Source of the DNA: an uncultured Aquimarina sp.
Lineage (GTDB): Bacteria > Bacteroidota > Bacteroidia > Flavobacteriales > Flavobacteriaceae
Assembly: GCF_947495315.1 (NCBI RefSeq)
Contig: NZ_CANLYD010000026.1
Coordinates: 1-52,842, forward strand
DNA length: 52,842 nt
Direction: 5' to 3'
Under the pieces are notes generated by a model. It was given only the letters and a program-made list of their open reading frames with translations. It did no database searches and was not told where the DNA came from. The translations under genes and the position numbers were made by a program. Shown one piece after another: positions 1 to 8,690 of the stretch; position 1 is the stretch's first letter, and every line of letters begins with the position of its first letter.

Positions 1-140
1 TGGGGAACCAGACTATTGAATCCATGACGATATTCAAATCGATCTCTAAAATCTAAATCAATACTTAATTCCTGAGCCGTTATAATACTCGTTAATAACA
101 AAGTACATAATAATAATTGTAATTTTATTTTCATATTCAT
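1..140 (-). CDS. Outer-membrane beta-barrel protein, alginate-export-like (partial)
   Basis: The N-terminal 46 codons of a minus-strand gene run off the left edge. The start is the ATG at 138-140. A signal peptide (LLLCTLLLTSIITA, then Gln-Glu) is followed by an acidic/aromatic stretch with RDRFEYRHGFNSL. This resembles the first strand of the alginate-export (AlgE-like) porin family, where R-x-E-Y-R-x-G is usual. The protein should be an outer-membrane channel, but only the first strand is visible, so substrate and family stay uncertain. The gene lies downstream of the PilJ-domain gene in the same direction, with two AAATACGTA-type motifs in the 95-bp gap. It could equally be another Bacteroidota porin. 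Confidence 0.55.
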   Translation of the reverse strand, partial: MNMKIKLQLLLCTLLLTSIITAQELSIDLDFRDRFEYRHGFNSLVP

Positions 141-159
141 TAGTTTTTAAAAGTTTAGA

Positions 160-205
160 CAAAAAAAATACGTATTAAAAATTTTGTTTAAAATACGTAA
201 TTTTC
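160..205. promoter_or_regulatory. Paired AAATACGTA motifs before the porin-like gene
   Basis: AATACGTATT (167-176, a perfect 10-bp palindrome) and AAATACGTAA (191-200) lie 24 bp apart in the gap upstream of the minus-strand porin-like start. A third copy (ATACGTAAAT, 1601-1610) lies upstream of the secreted-protein gene that ends at 1136. The shared dyad suggests a common regulator for this small group. No binding protein can be named. Confidence 0.3.
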
Positions 206-235
206 CCCGTTTCACTAACGGTAATATGTAATAAT

Positions 236-1105
236 TTATATCTTAACTTTTTCGTATAAGCTAGTTACTGCATTAAAAGCTTTTGTTAAATCGTTACTAA
301 TTTTATACATTTCTACAGGTTTAAACCCCTGATTCATTAGCTTTTCTTTACTGTTTTTTACTTGCTCCCATTTAGACATAGCTAATCCTAACTTTTCATC
401 AATTTGCTCATTATTAAAATTAGATATCAGTAACATTGTAATAGCTCCGTCAAGTTCATTAAAAACATTATTCAACATTTGCTCAGAATTTTTAGTCTTC
501 AAAGTAGTTTGATTTGCAAAATAATATAATGCCAATCTTTGAGAAAGCATACGCTGTCTTCCAGCCATGTTTATCATCTTTTTAAGCTCTAAATCAGATT
601 CACTCGAACCATCATCCTCAAGTAAATTTGCATCACTTTGATTGGCTCCTTTTGACTCTACAATAACAGCAGATACTACATCATTTGTTGCTTTAAGCAA
701 ATCTGTATTTAAATCTACAATCTTTTTTGCATTATCGTAATTAGGAGTAGTTTCAATAAGCTTTTTAAACTCTGCCCATATAACATCTACCTTAGCGATT
801 CTGTCTTTAGTAACTTTATAAGCAGAATTTTGGTTAATAATACCATTTTGTTTTTCGAAAATGATTTTACTGGTTAATAGATCTCTTTTTGCTTTTGTAT
901 CGCTAGGATTCTCTACCAAGTATAAATAGGATTTAGCCATTTTCTGACTTAGCATACGTTGCTTACCTGAAATATTAACCGCTTTATTAAAGGTTAACAT
1001 TCCGTATTTTACACTTTGTTGGGCACTAATAGTGTTTGTTCCAGATACTATCATTCCGATCAGGAATAAAAGCATCATAGATTTGAGTGTTAAGTTTTTT
1101 TTCAT
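236..1105 (-). CDS. Secreted protein with two PilJ/NarX-type sensor domains
   Basis: The protein has 289 residues with a signal peptide (about 1-28, ending SAQQ). Two homologous helical halves follow, each marked by a near-identical motif: GKQRMLSQKMAKSYL (residues 47-61) and AGRQRMLSQRLALYY (181-195). This R-M-L-S-Q signature belongs to the PilJ-type N-terminal domain (PF13675), related to the ligand-binding region of NarX/NarQ nitrate sensors. Here it forms the whole protein: there is no transmembrane signalling module, histidine kinase or methyl-accepting domain. It is therefore likely a soluble periplasmic or lipid-free exported binding protein. The downstream porin-like gene and the upstream small secreted gene share its strand. 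A nitrate or nitrite link is family-based inference only. Confidence 0.75.
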   Translation of the reverse strand: MKKNLTLKSMMLLFLIGMIVSGTNTISAQQSVKYGMLTFNKAVNISGKQRMLSQKMAKSYLYLVENPSDTKAKRDLLTSKIIFEKQNGIINQNSAYKVTKDRIAKVDVIWAEFKKLIETTPNYDNAKKIVDLNTDLLKATNDVVSAVIVESKGANQSDANLLEDDGSSESDLELKKMINMAGRQRMLSQRLALYYFANQTTLKTKNSEQMLNNVFNELDGAITMLLISNFNNEQIDEKLGLAMSKWEQVKNSKEKLMNQGFKPVEMYKISNDLTKAFNAVTSLYEKVKI

Positions 1106-1135
1106 TTTTTTTCTTTTAATAGTTTAAATTGATTT

Positions 1136-1489
1136 TTAATACTCTTCTAGGGATAATTGAGTGATTTTATTATCTGAGGATAATTTTAATATTAGAATTG
1201 TTGATGCATTTTCGAACTCAACTAAGTAACGTTTGGTTCCTTCATCATCAACTAAAAAAGAAGATTCTCCTATAGTTCCTTTTTTAGCTTGATTATCGGC
1301 TATAAAGCTTTGCACTTTATCTAAGGTAAATGACGATTGTAAATCCGAAGAAAATAACTCGAACAGTTTATTGGCATCTTTTGCATTATATGCATTAGAT
1401 ATTTTTGTGATAGTCATTTGATAGCTATCTTCCGTCTGTGTAAAACTGAAGCAGACACACAGTAATAGTAAGTAGGTAATTTTTTTCAT
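1136..1489 (-). CDS. Small secreted protein, DUF3887-like
   Basis: The protein has 117 residues. The start chosen is the ATG at 1487-1489, because it begins a clean signal peptide (MKKITYLLLLCVCFSFTQT); an upstream in-frame start would add 30 residues with no signal character. The mature part has the pattern of DUF3887/NTF2-like exported proteins. It begins with a helix containing ISNAYNAKDANKLFELFSS, then alternating strands ending ILKLSSDNKITQLSLEEY. The gene lies 30 bp upstream of the PilJ-domain gene on the same strand and is probably co-transcribed. No catalytic residues are evident; a ligand-binding or accessory role is a guess. Confidence 0.6.
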   Translation of the reverse strand: MKKITYLLLLCVCFSFTQTEDSYQMTITKISNAYNAKDANKLFELFSSDLQSSFTLDKVQSFIADNQAKKGTIGESSFLVDDEGTKRYLVEFENASTILILKLSSDNKITQLSLEEY

Positions 1490-1579
1490 GAAATTTGGGT
1501 TATAAATGATTAAACTATGGTTTAGCCGTAATAAATTTACGTTTAATTTCTTGCTAAGAAACCATAAATTGATATTCAA

Positions 1580-2316
1580 TTATCAATTTTTATCGATTAA
1601 ATACGTAAATAAACGATTAAATGTAATTTTTTGATTTTTAATTTTTATTATATAAAAACTTATTCAGGGAATTTGTAGTCATTCAGATTTCAAAATGGAG
1701 CTATACTAAAAATCCGTTTTCTTTCATTAGAAAAAGTATACTACATTTAAAATAGTTACTTTTTTATTTGTAGCCTATGTTTCTACAAGAAGGGCTTTTT
1801 TTTTATTTAAATAATTGATTTTCAAATTATTTATAAAAGCGTTAAAGAAGTATTTTTTTTTCATAGATTGTTAAGTTTGGTTATTCAAACTTAAGTTAAT
1901 GATACGGTAAAACCGTAAAATTATTATGCTTTTAACATATTTTTATGTTTTGTTTAACGTAGTCCTAAATTAAAATGATTTACAAAAAACAACAAAGTAA
2001 TACGTTTACAAACCAAATCAACCCTCATTACAACTGTAAGAATATTCATCATATTTCTTTAGTAAAATAAAAAATTTCTTGAAACCACCTATCCCCGAGG
2101 CAGAGCCATAGGGATATTTCGCTGGTTTCATTTTGATCTTGGGATCAAAAAACGAAATTTTATATTTCCCCCTCACCCCAACCCTCTCCCCCGAAAGGAG
2201 AGGGAGAAATAGGAAACCCCGAGGCAGAGCCTCGAGGAATTCTTTAGATTAATTATGTAGATTATACACTAAGAAAGACTAATAATTGTTTACTAAAAAC
2301 AATAGATTTTAATTTT
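1580..2316. other. Gene-free spacer of 737 bp
   Basis: I see no credible gene in either strand. The first 490 bp are very AT-rich. They contain a run of nine or more T after a weak agcc/ggct stem near 1772-1803, which may be a leftover terminator. The right part (2071-2234) carries a cluster of palindromes listed separately. Confidence 0.6.
2071..2234. repeat. Cluster of nested palindromes (repeat-like element)
   Basis: Five inverted repeats follow one another. aaaatttc (2071-2078) pairs with gaaatttt (2154-2161) and encloses gaaacca/tggtttc (2081-2087, 2123-2129) and ttttgatc/gatcaaaa (2131-2138, 2143-2150). Next come ccctctcc/ggagaggg (2182-2189, 2197-2204) and cgaggc/gcctcg (2220-2225, 2229-2234). 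The phrase cccgaggcagagcc occurs twice (from 2094 and from 2218). The GC content is far above the surroundings. This looks like a dispersed palindromic repeat of the REP/MITE kind, not a gene. Confidence 0.6.
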
Positions 2317-3123
2317 ATGAATAGAATCCTCAAAATAATTTTTAAAATAATAATAGTAACATTTCTAACACTATCAACCCAAGTTGGAGGAGTTATATAT
2401 TTGATAATTGAATTGACCCTTAAAAGGACTATCAGAAACTATCGATTAATAAAGGTTGGAGTTTTTATTATAACGTATTTAATAATAACATTTATGATAG
2501 TCCCTTATCTTGCTCCAATTTTCGGAAGAGAAAAAATAAAAAACAATGAACTAATTGAGGCCTGTACACTGTTTACAATACTTAGTAACAGAAACTACGT
2601 CACTCCAGAATTAAATGTTTCTTTACTAAATATCGCAAGTACAATCAATAAAATGCACCCTAATATTAAAATAGTATATCTGGATGCTAATTTTCCATTC
2701 ATTAATGGATTTCCTTTACCTCCGCATCTAAGTCATAATGATGGAAAAAAAATTGATATTTCTTTCATTTACACAAATAACAAAGGAAAGATTACCAATA
2801 AAAAACCGGCACTTTTAGGTTATGGCGTATATGAAGGACCAAATCTAGGAGAATATGATCAAATCAAAGCGTGTAAGAAAAAAGGATACTGGCAATATGA
2901 CTTTGCAAAATATCTCACATTAGGAATCTCAAATAATCAACTTAAGCTTTCAGAAAAAGCAACAAAAGATTTACTTTTGGCAATTGTAAATCAACAAAAG
3001 GTGGGAAAAGTTTTTATTGAACCTCATCTTAAAAGTAGATTAGGAGTAAAAAATCCTAAAATACGATTTCATGGATGTCAAGCGGTCCGGCATGATGATC
3101 ACATACATTTACAACTAAAATAG
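2317..3123 (+). CDS. MepA-like (LAS family) murein endopeptidase, membrane-anchored
   Basis: The protein has 268 residues. Two hydrophobic helices (about 4-30 and 45-67) anchor the N terminus, and the rest should be periplasmic. The metal site of the LAS/penicillin-insensitive murein endopeptidase group is visible. H140 and D147 are spaced H-x6-D in HNDGKKID, and H262-x-H264 lies in HDDHIHLQ at the extreme C terminus. Such enzymes cut peptide cross-links in peptidoglycan. Classical MepA has a cleavable signal peptide rather than two helices, so this is a divergent member. The next gene starts 37 bp downstream on the same strand. The activity call is good, but the exact bond cut is not known. 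Confidence 0.75.
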   Translation: MNRILKIIFKIIIVTFLTLSTQVGGVIYLIIELTLKRTIRNYRLIKVGVFIITYLIITFMIVPYLAPIFGREKIKNNELIEACTLFTILSNRNYVTPELNVSLLNIASTINKMHPNIKIVYLDANFPFINGFPLPPHLSHNDGKKIDISFIYTNNKGKITNKKPALLGYGVYEGPNLGEYDQIKACKKKGYWQYDFAKYLTLGISNNQLKLSEKATKDLLLAIVNQQKVGKVFIEPHLKSRLGVKNPKIRFHGCQAVRHDDHIHLQLK

Positions 3124-3160
3124 ACCTAGACTGAATTAGTCTGATATAAAAATAAGTAGT

Positions 3161-3820
3161 ATGGAAATTAAGACCTTATCATTACATCATATCATCAAAG
3201 AACCAACTATAAAAAAAGATAAAACTCCTGTTTTATTTATGTTTCATGGGTATGGTAGTGATGAAAATGATTTGTTTTCATTTGCTTCCGAGCTTCAGGA
3301 TGAATTATGCATTATATCCGTTAGAGCTCCGTATCCGATGCAACCATATGGCAATGCTTGGTACGCCATTTATTTTGATGCTGCACAAGGAAAATTTAGT
3401 GATGATGAACAAGCTATAGAGTCCCGGGATAAAATAGCAAATTTTATAGATGAAGCAATTGCAGCTTATGATCTAGATGTGGATAATGTAACCTTACTTG
3501 GTTTTAGTCAAGGTACTATTCTTAGTTATGCTGTAGCACTCTCCTATCCTGAAAAAGTAAAAAATGTAGTAGCATTGAGTGGGTATCTAAATGAAGATAT
3601 TCTCAAAGAAAATTATGAGCATAATGATTTTTCAAAACTTAATTTCTATTGCTCGCACGGAAGTGTTGATCAAGTGATTCCAATTGACTGGGCTCGCAAA
3701 GCTCCATTAAAACTTGCTGAACTCGGAATACAAACTTCCTTAAATGAATTCCCTGTGGGTCACGGAGTAGATCCTCGTAATTTTTATCAGTTTAGAGAGT
3801 GGCTGGGTAAACACCTTTAA
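3161..3820 (+). CDS. Alpha/beta-hydrolase, phospholipase/carboxylesterase family
   Basis: The protein has 219 residues, the usual length for the Abhydrolase_2 (YpfH / acyl-protein-thioesterase-like) family. The nucleophile motif GFSQG puts the serine at 116. The acid is D170 (HGSVDQVIP) and the base H201 (PVGHGVDP). FMFHGYGSDENDL near the N terminus supplies the oxyanion loop. There is no signal peptide, so it is cytoplasmic. It probably hydrolyses short-chain carboxylic or lysophospholipid esters. It shares strand and a short gap with the endopeptidase gene, but no functional link is evident. Confidence 0.85.
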   Translation: MEIKTLSLHHIIKEPTIKKDKTPVLFMFHGYGSDENDLFSFASELQDELCIISVRAPYPMQPYGNAWYAIYFDAAQGKFSDDEQAIESRDKIANFIDEAIAAYDLDVDNVTLLGFSQGTILSYAVALSYPEKVKNVVALSGYLNEDILKENYEHNDFSKLNFYCSHGSVDQVIPIDWARKAPLKLAELGIQTSLNEFPVGHGVDPRNFYQFREWLGKHL

Positions 3821-3893
3821 AAATCCTACAAAAATCATACTAAGTAATAGTTTTTTTCGTTGGAATAGAGTCACTTATCTTAAAACTCTAAAA

Positions 3894-6428
3894 ATGAAAA
3901 CGCTAACCACCCCAATTGTTTTCGTGCTACTTTTTTTTACCTTTTTTGGTACAGCACAGATCACGTATGAAGCTGCATTCCCTAATATAGATTTCGAGTT
4001 CCCTACAGAAATACAATCTCCCGGTGACGGAACAGATCGAATGTTTATTGTAGAGCAACGAGGAAGAATCAAAGTGTTTCCTAGGAATAATAATGTTAGT
4101 ACCAATGAGGTAGACACATTCTTAAACATCACTGATCGTGTTAGATTCAGAGATGGTCAGGAAGTAGGTTTACTAGGACTAGCTTTTCATCCTGATTATA
4201 GCACTAATAGATATTTTTATACATATTACACAACGGATAGCCCAGTATCAGGTATTGCTGTAAGAATGGTGCTGTCCAGATTTACAGTAAGCCCTACGAA
4301 TCCCAATTTTGTAGATCCAGATAGCGAACTGGTTCTTTTTCAGTTTGATAAAAATCAAAATAATAGCAATCACAATGGCGGTAAAATTGCTTTTGGATTA
4401 GACGGGTACCTTTATATTTCTATCGGTGACGGCGGTGGTGGAAATGATCCTGAAGGTAATGGACAAAATAAGAACACTGTTTTCGGAAGTATTCTGCGTA
4501 TTGATGTGGATTTAGATGGAAACAATCCAATAGAAACCAATTCTGATTTACCCAACGGAAATTACGAAATCCCTAGTGATAATCCTTTTGTCGGTCTAAG
4601 CGGATTGGATGAAATATATGTCTATGGAATAAGAAACACCTGGAAGTTTTCATTTGATAACGAAACTGGCAGATTATGGGGTGCCGACGTTGGTCAGGGA
4701 GCTTTTGAAGAAGTGAACATCATAGAAAATGGTAAAAACTATGGCTGGAGTCGATTCGAAGGGAATTCTATAGCTAATAGCAATGTTATTATTAGCGAAC
4801 CAACTGTTTTTCCTGTACATGTCTATAACCGTAACCAAGGAGATCGTTCTATTACAGGAGGCTATGTATATAGAGGATCTGAAATTACCAGTTTAAGTCC
4901 AGATATCAGTTCGAAATACATTTTTGGTGATTATGTCAGTGGGAGAGTTTGGGTATTAGACTATAATCCATCAACTGGAACTGGCAGTAGTACGTTGTTA
5001 TTCAATACATCTGGCGAATTTGTTTCTTCTTTTGGAGTAGATAAAAATGGAGAATTATATTTTAGTGATTATGGAAGTAATGCACAAATTTATAAACTAG
5101 TAGATGGCACATCCACCCCATCTGGAACTGCAGTAAATGGTATTGGACAGTGGGAAGAATTAAATCAAGGAATCCCTAATGGAATTGTACAATCCGTAGT
5201 TACAGATACAAACGGAGATGTATTTCATGCAGGAACCTTTAATCAAGCTGGAAACATAACCACTAATAATATTGCAGTATGGAACGAAGCTTCTGGTTGG
5301 AGTACATTAGGCATAGGATCTAATGGAACTATTAATGCTCTTAAAATTGCACCAAACGGAAATTTATATGCAGGTGGAGCTTTTACAGAAATAGGAGGGG
5401 TTTCTGCTCAAAATATAGCCGTGTGGAATGGTAGTAACTGGTCTCCCCTAGGATCAGGAGTTGATGGAACGGTAGCTGCCTTAGAGATCGATAATAATAA
5501 TAATGTATATGTTGGTGGAGTTTTTGAAACCGTAAATGGAAATACTGTCCGAAATATCGCTTTATGGAATGGTACAACCTGGTCTGCATTAACTGATGCC
5601 ACTAGCGGTGTATCAGGTACTAATAATGAAGTTCGATCTTTGGTATTAGACAGTGATGGAACACTTTATGTCGGAGGAAATTTTGATGAAGCCGGAAACA
5701 ATACTGCCAATAGAATCGCCACTTGGAATGGAACTAATTGGGGAACGTTAGGCTCCGGAACTAGTGGTTTTGTAGAGGCTATTGCGGTAAGCTCAACAGA
5801 AGTATTCATAGGAGGTAACTTTTCTATTGCTGGAGGTCAGACTGTAAATCGTATCGCAAGATGGAATAAAAACACAGCTAACTGGTCTGCTTTAGGCAAT
5901 GGCGTAAACAACATTGTAAATTCATTAATTTACGATGGAAACAACTTATATGTTGGTGGTGCTTTTGATACTGCAAATATTGATAATAGTAATAGTATCA
6001 TTGTAAATAATATAGCAAGATGGAGCGAAACTAATGGTTGGGAAGCTTTAGGTACTAATACGAATGTGGGAGTAGATATTAAAATCAACACCTTGGATTT
6101 TGCTTCTGATAGTGACGGAATAAATAAAATTTTTGTAGGTGGAAACTTTTCAAGTGCAGGAGTAATCAATGCAAATAATACAGCTAAGTGGGTTTCTGGA
6201 AATGCATTAAGTATTCCGGATATAGATCGGCAAACGGTTTACCTCTATCCTAATCCCACTACTGGAATAGTACAACTTCCTAACGTAAATGATTGGATAC
6301 TTTTAGATAATTCTGGTAAAATTATTGATAAAGGCAGAAGTGCTACTCTTGATATATCTGGATACGCAGTGGGGATGTATTTTTTAAAAATAAAAAACAG
6401 TAATACCTTAAAGATCATTAAGAAATAA
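3894..6428 (+). CDS. PQQ-type sugar dehydrogenase fused to repeat propeller, T9SS-secreted
   Basis: The protein has 844 residues and a signal peptide (residues 1-21, ending GTAQ). Residues about 25-405 match the glucose/sorbosone dehydrogenase (GSDH) propeller: FIVEQRGRIKVF, GLLGLAFHPDY, NHNGGKIAFGLDGYLY and ISIGDGGGGNDP are typical. Residues about 415-765 hold some seven irregular repeats built around NIAxWNG..W..LGxGxxGTVxAL and LYVGGxFxxAG, forming a second propeller-like region. The end (VYLYPNPTTG to LKIIKK) is a T9SS type A sorting domain. It should be a cell-surface or secreted oxidoreductase acting on sugars or aldehydes. Whether the propeller binds PQQ is unproven. It is convergent with the YdeI-like gene and they share a terminator. 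Confidence 0.8.
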   Translation: MKTLTTPIVFVLLFFTFFGTAQITYEAAFPNIDFEFPTEIQSPGDGTDRMFIVEQRGRIKVFPRNNNVSTNEVDTFLNITDRVRFRDGQEVGLLGLAFHPDYSTNRYFYTYYTTDSPVSGIAVRMVLSRFTVSPTNPNFVDPDSELVLFQFDKNQNNSNHNGGKIAFGLDGYLYISIGDGGGGNDPEGNGQNKNTVFGSILRIDVDLDGNNPIETNSDLPNGNYEIPSDNPFVGLSGLDEIYVYGIRNTWKFSFDNETGRLWGADVGQGAFEEVNIIENGKNYGWSRFEGNSIANSNVIISEPTVFPVHVYNRNQGDRSITGGYVYRGSEITSLSPDISSKYIFGDYVSGRVWVLDYNPSTGTGSSTLLFNTSGEFVSSFGVDKNGELYFSDYGSNAQIYKLVDGTSTPSGTAVNGIGQWEELNQGIPNGIVQSVVTDTNGDVFHAGTFNQAGNITTNNIAVWNEASGWSTLGIGSNGTINALKIAPNGNLYAGGAFTEIGGVSAQNIAVWNGSNWSPLGSGVDGTVAALEIDNNNNVYVGGVFETVNGNTVRNIALWNGTTWSALTDATSGVSGTNNEVRSLVLDSDGTLYVGGNFDEAGNNTANRIATWNGTNWGTLGSGTSGFVEAIAVSSTEVFIGGNFSIAGGQTVNRIARWNKNTANWSALGNGVNNIVNSLIYDGNNLYVGGAFDTANIDNSNSIIVNNIARWSETNGWEALGTNTNVGVDIKINTLDFASDSDGINKIFVGGNFSSAGVINANNTAKWVSGNALSIPDIDRQTVYLYPNPTTGIVQLPNVNDWILLDNSGKIIDKGRSATLDISGYAVGMYFLKIKNSNTLKIIKK

Positions 6429-6437
6429 TAACAAAAG

Positions 6438-6463
6438 TCTTAACGATATTTATCGTTAAGACC
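6438..6463. terminator. Bidirectional hairpin between convergent genes
   Basis: gtcttaacgata (6438-6449) and tatcgttaagac (6452-6463) form a 12-bp perfect stem. It starts 10 bp after the plus-strand stop and overlaps the last codons of the minus-strand YdeI-like gene (stop at 6440). It can serve both transcripts. Confidence 0.6.
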
Positions 6464-7030
6464 AACACCATCCAAAATCATAGGTGTAATTTTTTCTACT
6501 CTAGAAATTCTGGTAGTTTCTCGTTTTGCTGTGGCTATATATTCTTTGTATTCCTTTTGTTTAAATGGAGTTAGTTGCTCAAAACAAGTTTTCAAATCAG
6601 AATTAGACATTAATATGGCTTGTAATTCTTCAGGCATTTCGACATCCTTAGATTTTTCTATTTTTATTTCTTTACTATCTTTTTGATTCTGAATCGCTTC
6701 GTGTACATACGGCAACACAAACTCTTTGTCAATTTCTTCAAAAGTATTAAACCTCCATTGTCTCAAACCTTTTGTCTTTCCTTCTTGAGCATTAATTAGT
6801 TTATTATGGGGATCCTTCAGAAATACTCCTTGATAAAACCAAATCCCTACATAAGATTTAAAAGCGCCTATACCTATCACATTTTTACCTTCAATCATAT
6901 ATACTGGGATACCCCATTTTATGGTTTCTTCCATTTCTGTAGAAAGCATAATAGATCTAAGTAATTCTAAACTTTCTTTCCAATCCGCTTTCTTAGATAT
7001 AAACTCCTCTACCGATGTATTCTTTTCCAT
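6440..7030 (-). CDS. YdeI/OmpD-associated family protein (DUF1801-like N terminus)
   Basis: The protein has 196 residues. The N-terminal half (LRSIMLSTEMEETIKWGIPVY ..., AFKSYVGIWFYQGVFL) is a DUF1801-type domain. The C-terminal part (ELQAILMSNSDLKTCFEQL, TPFKQKEYKEYIATAKRE, RISRVEKITPMIL) is the YdeI/OmpD-associated helical tail. Some members are linked to envelope or peptide stress, but the biochemical role is unknown. It is probably cytoplasmic: there is no signal peptide. The last codons form one arm of the terminator shared with the convergent dehydrogenase gene. Confidence 0.8.
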   Translation of the reverse strand: MEKNTSVEEFISKKADWKESLELLRSIMLSTEMEETIKWGIPVYMIEGKNVIGIGAFKSYVGIWFYQGVFLKDPHNKLINAQEGKTKGLRQWRFNTFEEIDKEFVLPYVHEAIQNQKDSKEIKIEKSKDVEMPEELQAILMSNSDLKTCFEQLTPFKQKEYKEYIATAKRETTRISRVEKITPMILDGVGLNDKYR

Positions 7031-7411
7031 AATCTAAATATATAGTACTTGCTAATGTAAAAAAATCTCTCAAAAATAATATCAATATAATTCTGAAAAG
7101 TTTTATGCAATCTATAAAAACATTGTTATGATTTTTATTCTATTTTACCATTAATATTATGTTTTGATAAAAAATTTCAGATCTCTTCACTTGCATTTAT
7201 GCCCTTATACTATTACTCTAAAACACCATACATTGGTTTCTTTATTAAACTTTGATGAATAGACTTAACTTAATTATTGGAAACATTCGATTATAGGTAG
7301 TATCGACCTAATAAGTACTGTCTTTCCATTTTATAGCTTACTTAAATGAAAAAACGCAAGTCTTTTGACTTGCGCTTAGTTAATTATTTTTCATACTTAG
7401 TTAAACATAGG
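7031..7411. other. Gene-free spacer of 381 bp
   Basis: No supported gene is seen. The stretch is AT-rich and holds the upstream region of the YdeI-like gene on its left, and the intrinsic terminator of the SnoaL-like gene at 7355-7374 on its right. Confidence 0.5.
7355..7374 (-). terminator. Intrinsic terminator of the SnoaL-like gene
   Basis: The stem cgcaagtc (7355-7362) / gacttgcg (7367-7374) has a 4-nt loop. Read on the minus strand it is followed by a run of T (from the aaaaaa at 7349-7354). It lies 38 bp past the stop of the SnoaL-like gene. Confidence 0.8.
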
Positions 7412-7765
7412 TTATGCTCCGTAGTAAAATTTCTCCTTTATTATTTTTCCATCCTTCCAATCTTGAACAGCAACCTGAGTATAATTTTTAATCCCCCAGT
7501 CTTTATGAGTATAGTCGAAATGCCATTCTACCATTGTTGTATTTTCACCGACTGTTACTTTTAAAGGTTGTGCACCTCTAAATTCTGTAATTGCTCCAAA
7601 GAATTCTTCTTCACGTTTTCTATTGGCTTCTTTACCTTTAATAACCGGATTATCGTTTTCTTGCATTACAATATCGTTATGATAGAATTGGTCAAAAGCT
7701 TCTAAGGCTTTTCCTTGAAGTATCATGTTATTAATTGTGCTGATTTTTTCTAAAAGAGTATTCAT
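7412..7765 (-). CDS. SnoaL-like / NTF2-fold protein
   Basis: The protein has 117 residues, the normal length of a single-domain NTF2-like fold. The start helix (INNMILQGKALEAFDQFYHNDI) is followed by VVMQENDNPVIKGKEA and four strands ending VAVQDWKDGKIIKEKFYYG. This matches SnoaL-like proteins of unknown substrate, related to ketosteroid isomerases. It is cytoplasmic. The Crp/Fnr-type gene lies 97 bp upstream on the same strand, and the regulator may control it. Function beyond the fold cannot be given. Confidence 0.8.
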   Translation of the reverse strand: MNTLLEKISTINNMILQGKALEAFDQFYHNDIVMQENDNPVIKGKEANRKREEEFFGAITEFRGAQPLKVTVGENTTMVEWHFDYTHKDWGIKNYTQVAVQDWKDGKIIKEKFYYGA

Positions 7766-7862
7766 TTTTTTATTGTTTTAAATATTATTATACAAATGTC
7801 CAAAACAAGGAGCAAAGAGAAAATGAAGTAGATTATGAAATAATGTTAAACTAGATTAACAT

Positions 7863-8447
7863 CTATTGATTTTGTATTAATTGGCTTTTAATTTTACTTA
7901 AAAATTCCTTGGTAATACCGAGATAAGAAGCAATCATGTATTGAGGAACACGTTGCTCTATTTTTGGGTAGGTTTCCTTAAAAATAAGATATCGTTCTTT
8001 TGCAGTCAAACTAAAATTTCGAATAATTCGTTTTTGGGAAGCTACAAAAGCACGTTCTACAATCTTTCTAAAAAGGCGCTCCAATTTTGGTATTTCTGAA
8101 TACAATTCTTCGAGCGTATTATTAGTAAATTGAATAAGTTGAGTATTTTCTAGGCATTGAACATTATAATCTGCAGGTGTTTGGGATATAAAACTCCCTA
8201 AATCCGATGTCCACCAATCTTCAATAGAAAATATAACAATATGTTCCTGTCCTTCTTTATCCATGTAAAACATTTTTGTACATCCAGATAAAATAAAACA
8301 TACACTATTACATACATCCCCTTGTTGAACGATATATTGATCTTTGAGATAATCTCTATATCTAATTTTGGAGAACAGGATGTCTTCTTCTTCCATAGTT
8401 AAATTGATATACTTATTTATATACTCCAATAAAGGTTTACGATTCAT
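7863..8447 (-). CDS. Crp/Fnr-family transcriptional regulator
   Basis: The protein has 194 residues. Residues about 25-120 form a cyclic-nucleotide-binding-type beta-roll (YIVQQGDVCNSVCFILSGCTK; EHIVIFSIEDWWTSDLGSF). Residues about 140-194 form a short winged helix-turn-helix (RYLIFKETYPKIEQRVPQ, MIASYLGITKEFLSKIKSQL). There is no CxxC-type iron-sulfur cluster motif as in Fnr, and the phosphate-binding cassette of true CRP is not conserved, so the effector is unknown. Such short regulators are very common in Bacteroidota next to the gene they control. The same-strand downstream neighbour here is the SnoaL-like gene. Confidence 0.9.
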   Translation of the reverse strand: MNRKPLLEYINKYINLTMEEEDILFSKIRYRDYLKDQYIVQQGDVCNSVCFILSGCTKMFYMDKEGQEHIVIFSIEDWWTSDLGSFISQTPADYNVQCLENTQLIQFTNNTLEELYSEIPKLERLFRKIVERAFVASQKRIIRNFSLTAKERYLIFKETYPKIEQRVPQYMIASYLGITKEFLSKIKSQLIQNQ

Positions 8448-8690
8448 CTATATTTATTGCTTACGTCTAAAGTGTTTGTTTATGGTCTAACCATTTCTTT
8501 TCATTTTCTCTTTCAATTCTATAGTTCTTTTATCTGTTCTTGAAAACCTCATTCAAAGTTAAATCTATTTTTATGAATGCAGCAATTGGTCACTAATTAG
8601 ATATCTAACACCATAAGTTGATCTAGCTCCTTTTTTAAAATTATTAGCAACTAATATTCATATCCGAGTTTTTAAAACTAAAAAAGTATT

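Noticed and set aside
3128..3142. agact-gaatt-agtct hairpin after the endopeptidase gene
   Set aside because: The stem is only 5 bp with no T run, too weak to call a terminator.
7346..7564. Plus-strand frame MKKRKSFDLRLVNYF
   Set aside because: It begins inside the terminator of the SnoaL-like gene and runs antisense to that gene, with no family signal.
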